Origin: Planctomycetota bacterium
GTDB taxonomy: Bacteria > Planctomycetota > Planctomycetia > Isosphaerales > Isosphaeraceae
Assembly: GCA_028291545.1 (NCBI GenBank)
Contig: JAQGHR010000051.1
Location: forward strand, 1 to 64,000
Direction: 5' to 3'
DNA length: 64,000 bases
Shown here: piece after piece, positions 42,147 through 51,060 of the stretch
Position numbering within the stretch: the first letter of the stretch is position 1
Layout of the letters: each line of letters opens with the position of its first letter
Made by a program: the position numbers and the translations under genes
Notes under the pieces: model-generated
The model's input: only the letters and a program-made list of their open reading frames with translations
Told to the model about the DNA's origin: nothing
Databases searched by the model: none

Positions 42147-43420
42147 AGGTCCTCGTCGTCTCCGACCTCTACCCGCCCGACATGATCGGCGGTTACGAGC
42201 TGGGCTGTCGCCAGGCCGTGGACGCCCTCAGGACACGGGGCCATGAGGTTCGCGTCCTGACCTCCGCGCCGAGGACCCCGGTCCAGCACGAGGCCCACGT
42301 CCGCCGGACGATGAAGCTGGTGGACGCGTGGAGCGATTACGTCTATCGCAAGTCCGCACCTGTCACGGTCCATCTCGATCAGGGCGAGTCGCTCCACATC
42401 AGCAGCTTCAACGTCCACGCGCTCATCCACGAATTGAAGGAGTTTCAGCCGGATGTTGTGTACGTCTGGATGCTTGTCGGTGTCGGCGGTCTTGGCCTGA
42501 TGGCGTGCCTGCATCATCTTGGCGTGCCCTGGGTCTGGCACCTGATGGATGACGTGCCTTTGATGCTTTGTAAGTCCCATGGGAGCCTGGTCCCGACCTT
42601 CGCCCGGGAGTTCAGCCGGCAGCTCCACGGTCATTATCTGGCCTGTAGCCAGCAACTGGTCGAAGAGATCGAGGCGGGCGGAGTCTCGCTCAATGGATCG
42701 ATCGAGTTGATTCCGAACTGGATCTCGGGTAACGATCGGGGGCATCGTCAGCCTTACCTCCGCGACGGGACGCTCCGGGTCGTCTCGGCCGCGGGCTTGA
42801 TCGATCGACAGGTCGATAAAGGCATGGATGTGCTGATCGAATCGGCCGCGAGGCTGAGAGAGCTGGGGCACACAAATTTTACGATCGACATTTACGGCAA
42901 GGTAACCGACGATCATTGCCCATCACTCATCCACACGCATGAGCTCGAATCCCAGGTTCGCTTGCGAGGGAGTCGGTCCCAAGCCGAGCTTGCCGACGCG
43001 TTTTCCGAATCCGATGTCTTCGCCTTTCCCACGCGAGCACGCGAGCCTTTCGGTTTCGCACCTCTCGAAGCCGCCGCTCGGGGATGTGTGCCGGTCGTCT
43101 CTCAGGCATGCGGGATCGCGGAGTGGTTTCTGCACGGCGTACACCTGCTGAAGGCACGCAGGAATCCCGAGTCCTTTGCGAAATTATTCGCGGCCATCGC
43201 CAGCGGTTCGATTGAACTCGAATCGATCGGCCGCCGGGGCTCGGCCGTGATCCGTCGCGAGTTCCATATCGATGCGATTGTGCCTCGAATCGAACGAGCC
43301 CTCGCGTCCGCCGCCAGGCAATCGCGCGAGGGCTCGGGGACGGCCGAGGAGGCGTATCGTCTTGCCATTCTTGCCGAAAAGCTTTCGAAGGTCATGATTC
43401 AAGAATCGCTTTGCGCGTGA
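42143..43420 (+). CDS. Glycosyltransferase, GT-B fold (group 1)
   Basis: A 425-residue glycosyltransferase with a GTG start at 42143 overlapping the previous stop. Starts with 'KVLVVSDLYPPDMIGGYELG', the conserved N-terminal glycine loop of GT4-type enzymes; the C-terminal half has 'REPFGFAPLEAAARGCVPV', with an E-x7-E pattern. It probably works in sequence with its neighbours on a polysaccharide or glycolipid. The extra length relative to its neighbours lies in the middle linker and C-terminal tail. Sugar specificity cannot be read. Confidence 0.88.
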   Translation: MKVLVVSDLYPPDMIGGYELGCRQAVDALRTRGHEVRVLTSAPRTPVQHEAHVRRTMKLVDAWSDYVYRKSAPVTVHLDQGESLHISSFNVHALIHELKEFQPDVVYVWMLVGVGGLGLMACLHHLGVPWVWHLMDDVPLMLCKSHGSLVPTFAREFSRQLHGHYLACSQQLVEEIEAGGVSLNGSIELIPNWISGNDRGHRQPYLRDGTLRVVSAAGLIDRQVDKGMDVLIESAARLRELGHTNFTIDIYGKVTDDHCPSLIHTHELESQVRLRGSRSQAELADAFSESDVFAFPTRAREPFGFAPLEAAARGCVPVVSQACGIAEWFLHGVHLLKARRNPESFAKLFAAIASGSIELESIGRRGSAVIRREFHIDAIVPRIERALASAARQSREGSGTAEEAYRLAILAEKLSKVMIQESLCA

Positions 43421-43454
43421 TCGATCCCGCTGGATTGGTCAGGGAGGGCCGGCC

Positions 43455-43844
43455 GTGACGGATTTTGCATTCTACAACGAGATAGGCGACGGGCCCCGTG
43501 GGCTCAAGCGAGCCGTCGTCGCGGTCCGTCGCCTGCTCCGGCGCCTACTTCGCCCGATCTTCCTCCGACAGGCGGAGCTCATGGCCTCGCTCGCCTCGCG
43601 GCTTGATGACCACGTGGCGAAAATCGACGAGGCTCACCGCCGCATCGATCGAACGAGCGATGAGATCCAGGATACGATCGCGCTCGGTTGGGACTACGTC
43701 GCGATGGTTCGCCGGGTGGCCGCCCTTGAGGATCGGATCGAGGCCCTCCAATCTCGCGAACTTTCAGCTCGCGACGATGACGGCCAGCTCTCGCTCCCCT
43801 TCCCGGACCTCGACGTTAACACGGCCCACGCCAAGGCGTGCTGA
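43455..43844 (+). CDS. Small coiled-coil protein inside the glycosyltransferase cluster
   Basis: A 129-residue protein with a strongly basic amphipathic segment (residues 15-38: KRAVVAVRRLLRRLLRPI) and a heptad-like coiled coil (45-100). No cysteine-rich or catalytic motif. The start is a GTG at 43455 with an AGGGAGGG site. It may bind membranes through the basic helix and assemble the glycosyltransferases. It resembles no family I recognise. Its stop is 14 bases before the next glycosyltransferase start. Confidence 0.65.
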   Translation: MTDFAFYNEIGDGPRGLKRAVVAVRRLLRRLLRPIFLRQAELMASLASRLDDHVAKIDEAHRRIDRTSDEIQDTIALGWDYVAMVRRVAALEDRIEALQSRELSARDDDGQLSLPFPDLDVNTAHAKAC

Positions 43845-43858
43845 GGGAGAGACCCGCG

Positions 43859-45004
43859 ATGTCCCGCCCGATGCGCGTCCTTTCCGTCCTGTCGTCGTCG
43901 AATCAGATGTACTCCGGCATCGGGCGTGCCGTGTTCGAACTCTCGTCCCGCCTCTCGAACCGGATTGAGTTCGAGTTCGTGATCGATGACCTGAATGAAA
44001 AGAACGGGGAGCTTGTCCGATCGTTTGCGCTGCCTCTCGGGATTCCCGTCCACGTGGGTCGGGGGACGAAGCGAGCCGAGGCTCTGGACAACGGCAACGA
44101 TGACCTCCCCGACCTCCTGCGGCGCGGGACGTGGGACGCGATCGAGTGTGTCTGTTGGGCGAATTCGGCGACGAACTCGTCTGTGCTCGCCCATTGTGGC
44201 GAGATGGCCGTGATCTACACGCCCCACGATCAGCCCGCCTGGACGGTACCGATGGGACCCGGACAGGCCGAGTTCACGGAACGAGTCCACCGGGCGATGA
44301 TCCGGCGGTCCGACCTGGTTCTGTGTGACTCGACCTGGGAACGCGGTGAGATCCGTCATCGTGCGCCCGATCGGAACAACGCGACATTCATGCCCCTGGG
44401 CTGTAATTTCCGGGAGTTTCTCCCCGGTCCCCGATCGCGCAAATTGCAGATCGTGTTTGTTGGCGACTTCAACGAGCCCCGGAAGCGCTTCGATCGCGTG
44501 ATCGCGGTGATGGAGCGGCTGAGACCAGCCTGGCCCGAACTTCGCCTCGTGGTGATCGGGAACAAGAGTGAGTCCGCTGAGTCGCGTCTCCCCGCCTGCA
44601 TCCGACCATCGTGCGACTTGCGGGGGTACGTCAGCCAGGATGTCCTGCGTTCGACCTACGCCGAGAGCGCCGGTGTGATCCTGCTTTCGGATTTCGAGGC
44701 ATTCGGCATCCCGATCCTGGAAGCCCTGGCTTGCGGAACGCCGGTTTTCCTTTCCCAACTCGACGCCACCCTCAGCCTATTCGGGAACTACAAGGCCGCG
44801 AACTTCTGCCCGCCCGATGACCTTGAGGCGACCGTCAAGATCGTGGAAGACGTTCTCAGACGTGGCGAGGCGTCGATCACCGAAGCGGTTGCGGATCGAC
44901 CTCGTCTCCAGGCGCAATTTGACTGGGACCACCTCGCCGAAGCGAAGTGGCGAGCCGTCTCTGCCGCCTGGTACCGACGAAATTGCTGGTCGTGGACCGC
45001 ATGA
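43859..45004 (+). CDS. Glycosyltransferase, GT-B fold (group 1)
   Basis: A 381-residue glycosyltransferase. The E-x7-E motif is 'EAFGIPILEALACG' near the C-terminal nucleotide-binding domain, and a Rossmann start 'LQIVFVGDFNEPRKRF' precedes it. The ATG at 43859 has a GGGAGAG site, better than the GTG 21 bases upstream. It ends the cluster. A strong hairpin follows. Its sequence is not close to the two upstream enzymes, so the three likely use different sugars. Confidence 0.88.
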   Translation: MSRPMRVLSVLSSSNQMYSGIGRAVFELSSRLSNRIEFEFVIDDLNEKNGELVRSFALPLGIPVHVGRGTKRAEALDNGNDDLPDLLRRGTWDAIECVCWANSATNSSVLAHCGEMAVIYTPHDQPAWTVPMGPGQAEFTERVHRAMIRRSDLVLCDSTWERGEIRHRAPDRNNATFMPLGCNFREFLPGPRSRKLQIVFVGDFNEPRKRFDRVIAVMERLRPAWPELRLVVIGNKSESAESRLPACIRPSCDLRGYVSQDVLRSTYAESAGVILLSDFEAFGIPILEALACGTPVFLSQLDATLSLFGNYKAANFCPPDDLEATVKIVEDVLRRGEASITEAVADRPRLQAQFDWDHLAEAKWRAVSAAWYRRNCWSWTA

Positions 45005-45012
45005 ACGAGCGA

Positions 45013-45046
45013 GAGCCGATTCGGATCGATCGACCCGAACCGGCTC
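45013..45046. terminator. Hairpin between the glycosyltransferase cluster and the S46 peptidase gene
   Basis: Arms at 45013-45024 and 45035-45046 pair over 12 bases with one mismatch and enclose 10 bases. The genes converge here. No long T-run; probably a bidirectional terminator. Confidence 0.45.
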
Positions 45047-45072
45047 CTGCAGTCAGCAGCACCATGGTCCGA

Positions 45073-47151
45073 TCACTTCCCGGTCAACTCGCGAAGCAGA
45101 TCCTCGGCGCGATAGACCGACCTGAGTGCCTCGACGATCCCACGAGAGTCGACGGAGACCGCGCGGGCGACCTTGTCCTCGTAGCCGAAATCGAGGACAA
45201 GGGACTGGATGTTGCCGTCGAAGATCAGGCCGACCACCTCATTGTCTTTGTTCACGACGGGGCTGCCGGAATTCCCGCCGATGATGTCCGCCGTCGAGAC
45301 GAAATTGAGCGGCGTCTGAAGGTTGAGCCGGCCCTCTTTCTTGGCTTGAATCCAGCTCGGGGGCAACTCGTAAGGTGGCTTATTACCGTGGGCTTCGGCG
45401 TGCTCGAAGGCGCCGGCGATCGTGGTGTACGCGGGGATCTTCTTGCCGTCCACCGTATAGCCCTTGATCGTGCCGAACGCGAGGCGAAGCGTGAAGGTCG
45501 CGTCGGGGTAGACCGTGTCGCCCTGGTCTTCGTAGATGGCCTTCGCGATCAACGCGTACTGAGATGCCTCGACTCCCTCGACCTGTTCCTCACGCCTCTT
45601 CCTCACAGCGCGGGCGTCGGCGTCAACGAGCTTCGCGAGCTTGATCATGGAGTCGTCGCTTTGCTCGATCGCCCGTGACCCGCCCTCGGCGATCTTCCTG
45701 CGGACCGCGACGTCTGCGAGCTTGGAGCCGTCGATCAGTTCCTTCGCGGCCTGTTCGGGAGAACGGCCCTTGAGCACCCGCTCGATGCGGGGATCATCGG
45801 GCGACACCTTCTTCCAGTAGGCGAGCGAGTGGGCCAGCTTGGCCTTCTCGTACTCGGGATAGACCGGGGCCTCGGAGAAGAGCGCCAGTTCGAGTGAAGG
45901 GCGGGCGGAGTCGCGATATTCCGGCAGCCGTTCCCCGTTGGGCTTGGCGGATTCCTCGGCCAGGCGGAGCAAGGAACGCGCGATCTGAAACTGCTGGGCA
46001 TCGAACGCGAGGCCACGTTCGAGGAAGTTGAACGGTTTCAGGATCTCGGCGGCCGTGGCCTGAGCGTAGGTGATCTTGTCCCATGCCGCGCCGTACTTCG
46101 CTTGCTTCTTCTCGTCGGCCTTGATCCGGCCTCGGAGAGCCTGCTCCTTCTCGGCCTTGTTCCCCATGAAGGCCTCATCCTTCAACCCGCCGAGGCCGCC
46201 AACGCGCGCTTTCCGCGAGTTTTGAACGCCGAAGAGATCCTCCTTCGACTGCCGGAGCTCCTCGGGGCCGAGCTTGCCATAGTCGGAGAGAAATCGCTCC
46301 TTCTCGAAGAGGAAGCTAAGTTGGAGGGGATAGCCGGTATCCCGGAGATACTGTAAATGTGCCAGTGTGTTGAGCCGATTGGTGCGCCCCGGGTGGCCGG
46401 CGACGAAGATGAGATCGCCTTCCTTGGAGCCGTTCGGGCTCCACTTGAGGTGATGCTCAACCTTGGCCGGCTTGTCGTTTTCGTAGGCGCGGAAGAAGCA
46501 GACGTCGAGGTCGTATCGGGGGAACTCGAAGTTGTCCGGGTCGCCTCCGAAGAACGCGATGTCAAACTCCGGGGCCATCACGAGACGCACGTCGGTATAC
46601 GTCTTGTAAGTGTAAAGATGGTACTGGCCGCCCTGGTAGAGCGTGACGACATCCGACCTCAACCCCGTCTTCTTCTTGCTCTCGGACTCGATCTTCGCCG
46701 TGACCTTGCGGCGGGCCTGGGCGAACTCGGCGCCGCTGAGGCCCTCTTTCAACTCCTCGTTCACCTTGTCGGTCACGTCCTCAATCCCGATGAGGACGTT
46801 CAACTCCAGGTCCGGTGCCTTGACCTCCTCCGCCTTCGTCCTGGCGAGAAATCCATCCTTGTAGAAATCCTTGTCCTTCGTGCTGATCTTCTGGAGGGTG
46901 TCCGCGCCGACATGATGATTCGTCATGACCAGGCCATCCGGGGACACGAACGAGCCGGAGCCCCCGGAGTTGAATCGGACGGACGAGAGGCGGAGATGAT
47001 CGATCCACGCCTTCGAGGGCTCGAAGCCGTACTTTTCCTTGAGCGACTTGAGCGGGAGATTGTTGAAGACCCACATGCCTTCGTCGGCGTGCGCCACCGA
47101 CGCAATGGCCAGACCGGCCGCGAGGGCCGTGATCGCAAGTGACGGTCGCAT
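45073..47151 (-). CDS. S46-family dipeptidyl-peptidase, DPP7-like
   Basis: A 692-residue secreted serine peptidase that removes dipeptides from peptide N termini. After a signal peptide (residues 1-22) come the trypsin-like catalytic motifs: His80 in TNHHVGAD and Ser628 in GNSGSPVV. The S1 pocket residue that separates DPP7 (Gly) from DPP11 (Arg) is Gly646 in FDGN, 18 residues after the Ser, so hydrophobic P1 is predicted. The ATG at 47151 has a GGAG site. It is downstream of an OPT transporter on the same strand, which may import the dipeptides released. Confidence 0.92.
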   Translation of the reverse strand: MRPSLAITALAAGLAIASVAHADEGMWVFNNLPLKSLKEKYGFEPSKAWIDHLRLSSVRFNSGGSGSFVSPDGLVMTNHHVGADTLQKISTKDKDFYKDGFLARTKAEEVKAPDLELNVLIGIEDVTDKVNEELKEGLSGAEFAQARRKVTAKIESESKKKTGLRSDVVTLYQGGQYHLYTYKTYTDVRLVMAPEFDIAFFGGDPDNFEFPRYDLDVCFFRAYENDKPAKVEHHLKWSPNGSKEGDLIFVAGHPGRTNRLNTLAHLQYLRDTGYPLQLSFLFEKERFLSDYGKLGPEELRQSKEDLFGVQNSRKARVGGLGGLKDEAFMGNKAEKEQALRGRIKADEKKQAKYGAAWDKITYAQATAAEILKPFNFLERGLAFDAQQFQIARSLLRLAEESAKPNGERLPEYRDSARPSLELALFSEAPVYPEYEKAKLAHSLAYWKKVSPDDPRIERVLKGRSPEQAAKELIDGSKLADVAVRRKIAEGGSRAIEQSDDSMIKLAKLVDADARAVRKRREEQVEGVEASQYALIAKAIYEDQGDTVYPDATFTLRLAFGTIKGYTVDGKKIPAYTTIAGAFEHAEAHGNKPPYELPPSWIQAKKEGRLNLQTPLNFVSTADIIGGNSGSPVVNKDNEVVGLIFDGNIQSLVLDFGYEDKVARAVSVDSRGIVEALRSVYRAEDLLRELTGK

Positions 47152-47249
47152 CGGCTCATCTCCTGGTTGAAAAATGGGCTCGTCCGTACCTGGTTCACCG
47201 ACGGAATGGAGGGACGGATCCACGATCGGGCCGGAAGCTCCGGATTGGC

Positions 47250-49511
47250 TCACGAGTCGGCCCCGATCTCGCCGGTCTTGGCAAGCTCCACGTGGCCTGG
47301 AGTCGTGGAGACAGGTCGGCGACCGAGGAGGCCGACGAGGAGGAGAATGGCGGCCATAACGGAAAATGCGATCACCGGCGACTCGATATGCAGAGTTCGG
47401 ATGACGAGTTCTTGAGGAACCATCTTGGAATAGTCGAGTTTCTCACCAAACTTCTCGAAGACGACCAGCAGGGCGACGATGATACCGGCGAGGGAGCCAC
47501 CCGCGATCAATCCGGTCGACATCAGCGTGCCGGAGCTCATCTCGGCCTCTTCGGACGAGTAGCGGCGGGCGCGATCAACAAGGGCCCGGATCGCCCCTCC
47601 GATGAAGATCGGCAGGGTCGTCGCAAGTGGCAGATAAACGCCGACGGCGAAGGCGAGCGCGGATACACCCGCGAGTTGCATGACGATGGCGAGGACAACC
47701 CCGAGGATCACGAGTGCCCAGGGTAGGTTCTTTTCCATGATCCCGTCGATGATGGTCGCGAACAGGCGAGGCTGCGGCGGGTCGAACTTGTTGAGCGGAG
47801 CGCCCGAGGTCGAGTATTTCAGGCGTCCTCCGATGCCGGGATCTTTCAGGTAGCGCGCCTGACCCGTCTCGTCCACGAGGTACTTGCCGGGCTGAACGCC
47901 GGGCTCGGGGCTGACCACCCACCATACCTTGTAGGTCTTGCCGTCAAGGCCGACATCCGTCGCGGTGAGCTTGGAGACATCCGCCTTGACCTGGGGCAAC
48001 TCCTCGGTCCGGTCGGTGACGGTCGTATAGGCCGCGTTGAGACCGAGCAGGGTCCCGCCCATCACGACCGCGGACAGCAGCGCGCCGATCAGGATCGCCA
48101 CCTGTTGCTTCCAGGGCGTGGCACCGACGAGATAGCCCGTCTTCAGATCCTGCGAAATCGTCCCTCCGTTGGAGGACGCGATGCAGACGACCCCCGCGAT
48201 CGAGAGTGCGGCCAGACGATATTGCGGTCCAACCCAGCCGAGCACGACGAAGATCAGGCAGGTCAACAACAAGGTCGCGATCGTCATACCAGAAATCGGA
48301 TTCGAGGACGAACCGATCACGCCCGTGATCCGCGAGCTGACCGTCACGAACAGGAAACCGAACAGGACCACCATGGCCCCACCCACGACGCGGCCCGTCG
48401 TGTCAGTGGGGATCAGGTCCGAGGCGGCGACGGCGGCAACGATCCCCATCGTTCCCAGCAAGACGACCCAGAGCGGGATGTCACGCTCGGTTCGAGGGAT
48501 CTCTCCCTGCGCCTTGTCCTGTCCGCCGCCGATGGAACGCAGGCTGCCGGCGATCGAGGCAATGATCAATGGAAGAGCATTGATCATGCTCAAGATGCCA
48601 CCGGCGGCGACGGCGCCCGCGCCGATGTACTTGACGTACTGGCTGGTGATCTTCGCGGCCGGGAGATCGGCGATCCGTGCCTGTCCCGGGGGAAGTACGC
48701 CAGGCAAGGACTCGCCGAAGTAGGAGATCATCGGCACGAGCAGGAGAGCCGTGAGGATACCGCCTCCGACCATGACCGAGGCGATACGGGGGCCGATAAT
48801 GTAGCCAACACCCAGGAGCGCCGGGGCGGGCTCCAGAGAGACGACGGCCTTGGAATATCCTTTAATTCCGGTGATGGTCTTGTGCCATTCGGTCCCCCAG
48901 AGCTTGAACGCTTGCATCGCGATCTGATAGAGGAACCCCACGCCGAAGCCCAGGAAGACCGTCCTCGCATTCGAGCCGCCCTGTTCGCCCACGATCAGGA
49001 CCTTGGCGCAGGCCGTGCCCTCGGGGTAGGGCAGGACCCCGTGCTGCTTGACGATGAACGCCCGTCGCAGGGGGATCATCATCAGGATGCCGAGAAGCCC
49101 GCCCAGGACGGCCACGAGCATCACCCGCGACCATTCGAGATCGTAGCCCAGAAGCATCAGCGCGGGCATCGCCGCGCCAACGCCGAAGGCGATCGATTCC
49201 CCGGCCGATCCGGCCGTCTGCACGATGTTGTTCCTCAGGATCATCGGCCTCCGATCGCCCAGGGCCCGCGCCGCGACGCGGAAGATGGTGATCGAGAGCA
49301 CCGCCACCGGGATTGATGCCGAGACCGTCATTCCCACCTTGAGGAAGAGGTAGAGCGACGAGGCGCCGAAGACGATGCCCAGGATCGTACCCAGCGCCAC
49401 GGCCGAGAACGTCAGTTCGGGCATCGTCGACGAATCGGGGACGAAGGGCTCGAAGGCCGGCCGACCTTCGGGACTGGTGGCGACGGATGGTTGCGGTGCT
49501 TGGGCCGACAT
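47250..49511 (-). CDS. OPT-family oligopeptide transporter
   Basis: A 753-residue inner-membrane transporter of the OPT family with about 14-16 helices, moving small peptides (or metal-chelates in YSL relatives) with protons. The typical 'NNIVQTAGSAGESIAFG' near residue 95 and the later glycine-rich helices are visible. Its ATG is at 49511. The next gene on the same strand, 98 bases away, is an S46 dipeptidyl-peptidase, so a peptide-scavenging unit is likely. Substrate specificity is not shown. Confidence 0.9.
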   Translation of the reverse strand: MSAQAPQPSVATSPEGRPAFEPFVPDSSTMPELTFSAVALGTILGIVFGASSLYLFLKVGMTVSASIPVAVLSITIFRVAARALGDRRPMILRNNIVQTAGSAGESIAFGVGAAMPALMLLGYDLEWSRVMLVAVLGGLLGILMMIPLRRAFIVKQHGVLPYPEGTACAKVLIVGEQGGSNARTVFLGFGVGFLYQIAMQAFKLWGTEWHKTITGIKGYSKAVVSLEPAPALLGVGYIIGPRIASVMVGGGILTALLLVPMISYFGESLPGVLPPGQARIADLPAAKITSQYVKYIGAGAVAAGGILSMINALPLIIASIAGSLRSIGGGQDKAQGEIPRTERDIPLWVVLLGTMGIVAAVAASDLIPTDTTGRVVGGAMVVLFGFLFVTVSSRITGVIGSSSNPISGMTIATLLLTCLIFVVLGWVGPQYRLAALSIAGVVCIASSNGGTISQDLKTGYLVGATPWKQQVAILIGALLSAVVMGGTLLGLNAAYTTVTDRTEELPQVKADVSKLTATDVGLDGKTYKVWWVVSPEPGVQPGKYLVDETGQARYLKDPGIGGRLKYSTSGAPLNKFDPPQPRLFATIIDGIMEKNLPWALVILGVVLAIVMQLAGVSALAFAVGVYLPLATTLPIFIGGAIRALVDRARRYSSEEAEMSSGTLMSTGLIAGGSLAGIIVALLVVFEKFGEKLDYSKMVPQELVIRTLHIESPVIAFSVMAAILLLVGLLGRRPVSTTPGHVELAKTGEIGADS

Positions 49512-49635
49512 TCCGCGGTTTCCTTCCGGTTGAGTGGTTCACGATGCGAGGCAGTGAAAGGCCGCCACGTCCCGATCATGGGCACGAGGCACCGGCGCGA
49601 AGTAAGCTCTCTCGGCAATGGGGCGAGGTTAATGC

Positions 49636-50286
49636 CTACTGGGCCGATTCCGAGATCGCCGAGGGCCGCGATCTCGACCGTCCGCGATTCAGGTCGGACA
49701 GACGATCGACGATCAAGCGAAGGACGTCCAACGGGGAATACGTCGCATCCACCTCGTAGACCAGGGAGGGATCGTAGAAGCTCAGGGTCCTGAACGTTTC
49801 TTCGTAGTAGATCTGGAGACGCTTCCGGATGACTTCCTCATTGATGTCGTCCAGGCGGTTCTCGCGAAGTGCGCGGGATTTGAGACGTTCACCGGCCTTT
49901 TTCGTGTCGCTGATGTTCAGGTGGAAGATCTGAATGACGTCCAGCATATCGTCGAGTTGTTCGGCCTGGGTGTAGTTGCGAGGGAGGCCGTCGAGGATGA
50001 GCGTATGCTGATCGGGGAGCAGAAGCTCCTGGAGCTCCAGGATCTGGACGTGTCGCCGCCAGATGCGTACCGTGAGATCGTCCGGGACGAGCAGACCGGA
50101 CGAAGTGTACCGGACGACCTCCTTCCCCAGCTCACCCCATTTCGGCAGCTTTCGAAAGATATCGCCGCACGACACATGGACCAAGTCGGGGAGCTGGCCG
50201 AGAACGATCCCTTGGGTCCCTTTTCCACTGCCTGGCATGCCGAATAGGAGAATCGTGCGGTACTTCGCCCCACTTGTCGTCTTCAT
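49636..50286 (-). CDS. Adenylate-kinase-like nucleoside monophosphate kinase, short LID
   Basis: A 216-residue P-loop kinase with GMPGSGKGTQ (residues 16-25), the NMP-binding 'SCGDIFRKL' and the core 'LDGLPRNYTQAEQLD'. The LID, which in Adk is about 35 residues, is nearly absent: 'ERLKSRALRENRLDD' is followed at once by the next helix. It phosphorylates AMP or another nucleoside monophosphate. As the genome must also have a main adk, this may be a secondary or specialised kinase. It is alone on the minus strand, divergent from a histidine phosphatase. Confidence 0.85.
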   Translation of the reverse strand: MKTTSGAKYRTILLFGMPGSGKGTQGIVLGQLPDLVHVSCGDIFRKLPKWGELGKEVVRYTSSGLLVPDDLTVRIWRRHVQILELQELLLPDQHTLILDGLPRNYTQAEQLDDMLDVIQIFHLNISDTKKAGERLKSRALRENRLDDINEEVIRKRLQIYYEETFRTLSFYDPSLVYEVDATYSPLDVLRLIVDRLSDLNRGRSRSRPSAISESAQ

Positions 50287-50430
50287 GTGTTCTCGGCCTC
50301 TCGCGGCCGGGGAGCGACCCCGAGCGTGCCTTCGTGATGGGGGAAGGCGACCCGTAACTCGGTTCGCCCCAATCGACTATCATGGTCCCGAACTGGATCA
50401 TTCGGCAACCCCCACTGCCGGGGCGATGTC

Positions 50431-51054
50431 ATGAAATCCCGTCTCCTCGTCCTACGTCACGCACAGACGGCCGTACCCGACCGGTTTCACGGCGCCGAGT
50501 CCGATATCGGCCTCGGTGATCTTGGCCTGGAACAGGCGAGAAACGTCGCGGATCGGATCGCCATGATCGAGCCGAAGGCGATTTACTCGTCGGCGATGCG
50601 TCGTGCCCGGGAGACCGCCCAACCGATCGCGTCGGCCTGTGGTCTTCCGTCGACTTCGATCGCCGCCCTCCACGAGCGAAAAATGGGGCCGCTCAGTGGC
50701 ACGCCATGGGTCGAGTCGTATCCGATCTACGAAGAAACCATGCGCCGATGGATGTCGGGCGACCTTGACGCGACACATGCTGGTGGCGAATCGTATGCAC
50801 AGATCCGGTCGCGAGTTGTTCCCGAGTTCCTCGCGATCGCCGCGCGTCATGCCGAGGAAACGGTTGTCGTCGTGGCACATGGCGTCGTCATCCGCGTTCT
50901 CATAACGAGCCTGGTTGACGGGCTCGGACCGGAGGATCTACGCCTCGTCCCGATCGAATTCGTCGGGATTCACGATCTTCGATGCGACGGGGCACTCTGG
51001 TCGCTCGTGGTTGAGAGCGCCGACGGGCCGGCGGGTTCGTCGGACGAAAAGTGA
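50431..51054 (+). CDS. Histidine phosphatase (phosphoglycerate mutase-like)
   Basis: A 207-residue cytoplasmic histidine phosphatase with RHAQTAVP (residues 9-16), where the catalytic His sits in the usual RHG-like motif, the later 'SAMRRARETAQ' and C-terminal 'VVVAHGVVIRVL' with the second catalytic His. It could act on small phosphate esters such as alpha-ribazole phosphate or 2,3-BPG-like substrates; none is shown by context. The start at 50431 directly precedes homology. It converges on the ftsK gene. Confidence 0.85.
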   Translation: MKSRLLVLRHAQTAVPDRFHGAESDIGLGDLGLEQARNVADRIAMIEPKAIYSSAMRRARETAQPIASACGLPSTSIAALHERKMGPLSGTPWVESYPIYEETMRRWMSGDLDATHAGGESYAQIRSRVVPEFLAIAARHAEETVVVVAHGVVIRVLITSLVDGLGPEDLRLVPIEFVGIHDLRCDGALWSLVVESADGPAGSSDEK

Positions 51055-51060
51055 AACTCA

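Noticed and set aside
48105..49316. A 403-codon plus-strand open frame over the OPT transporter gene
   Set aside because: It is antisense to a convincing OPT transporter, and its product is a Gly/Asp/Arg/His-rich string without domains.
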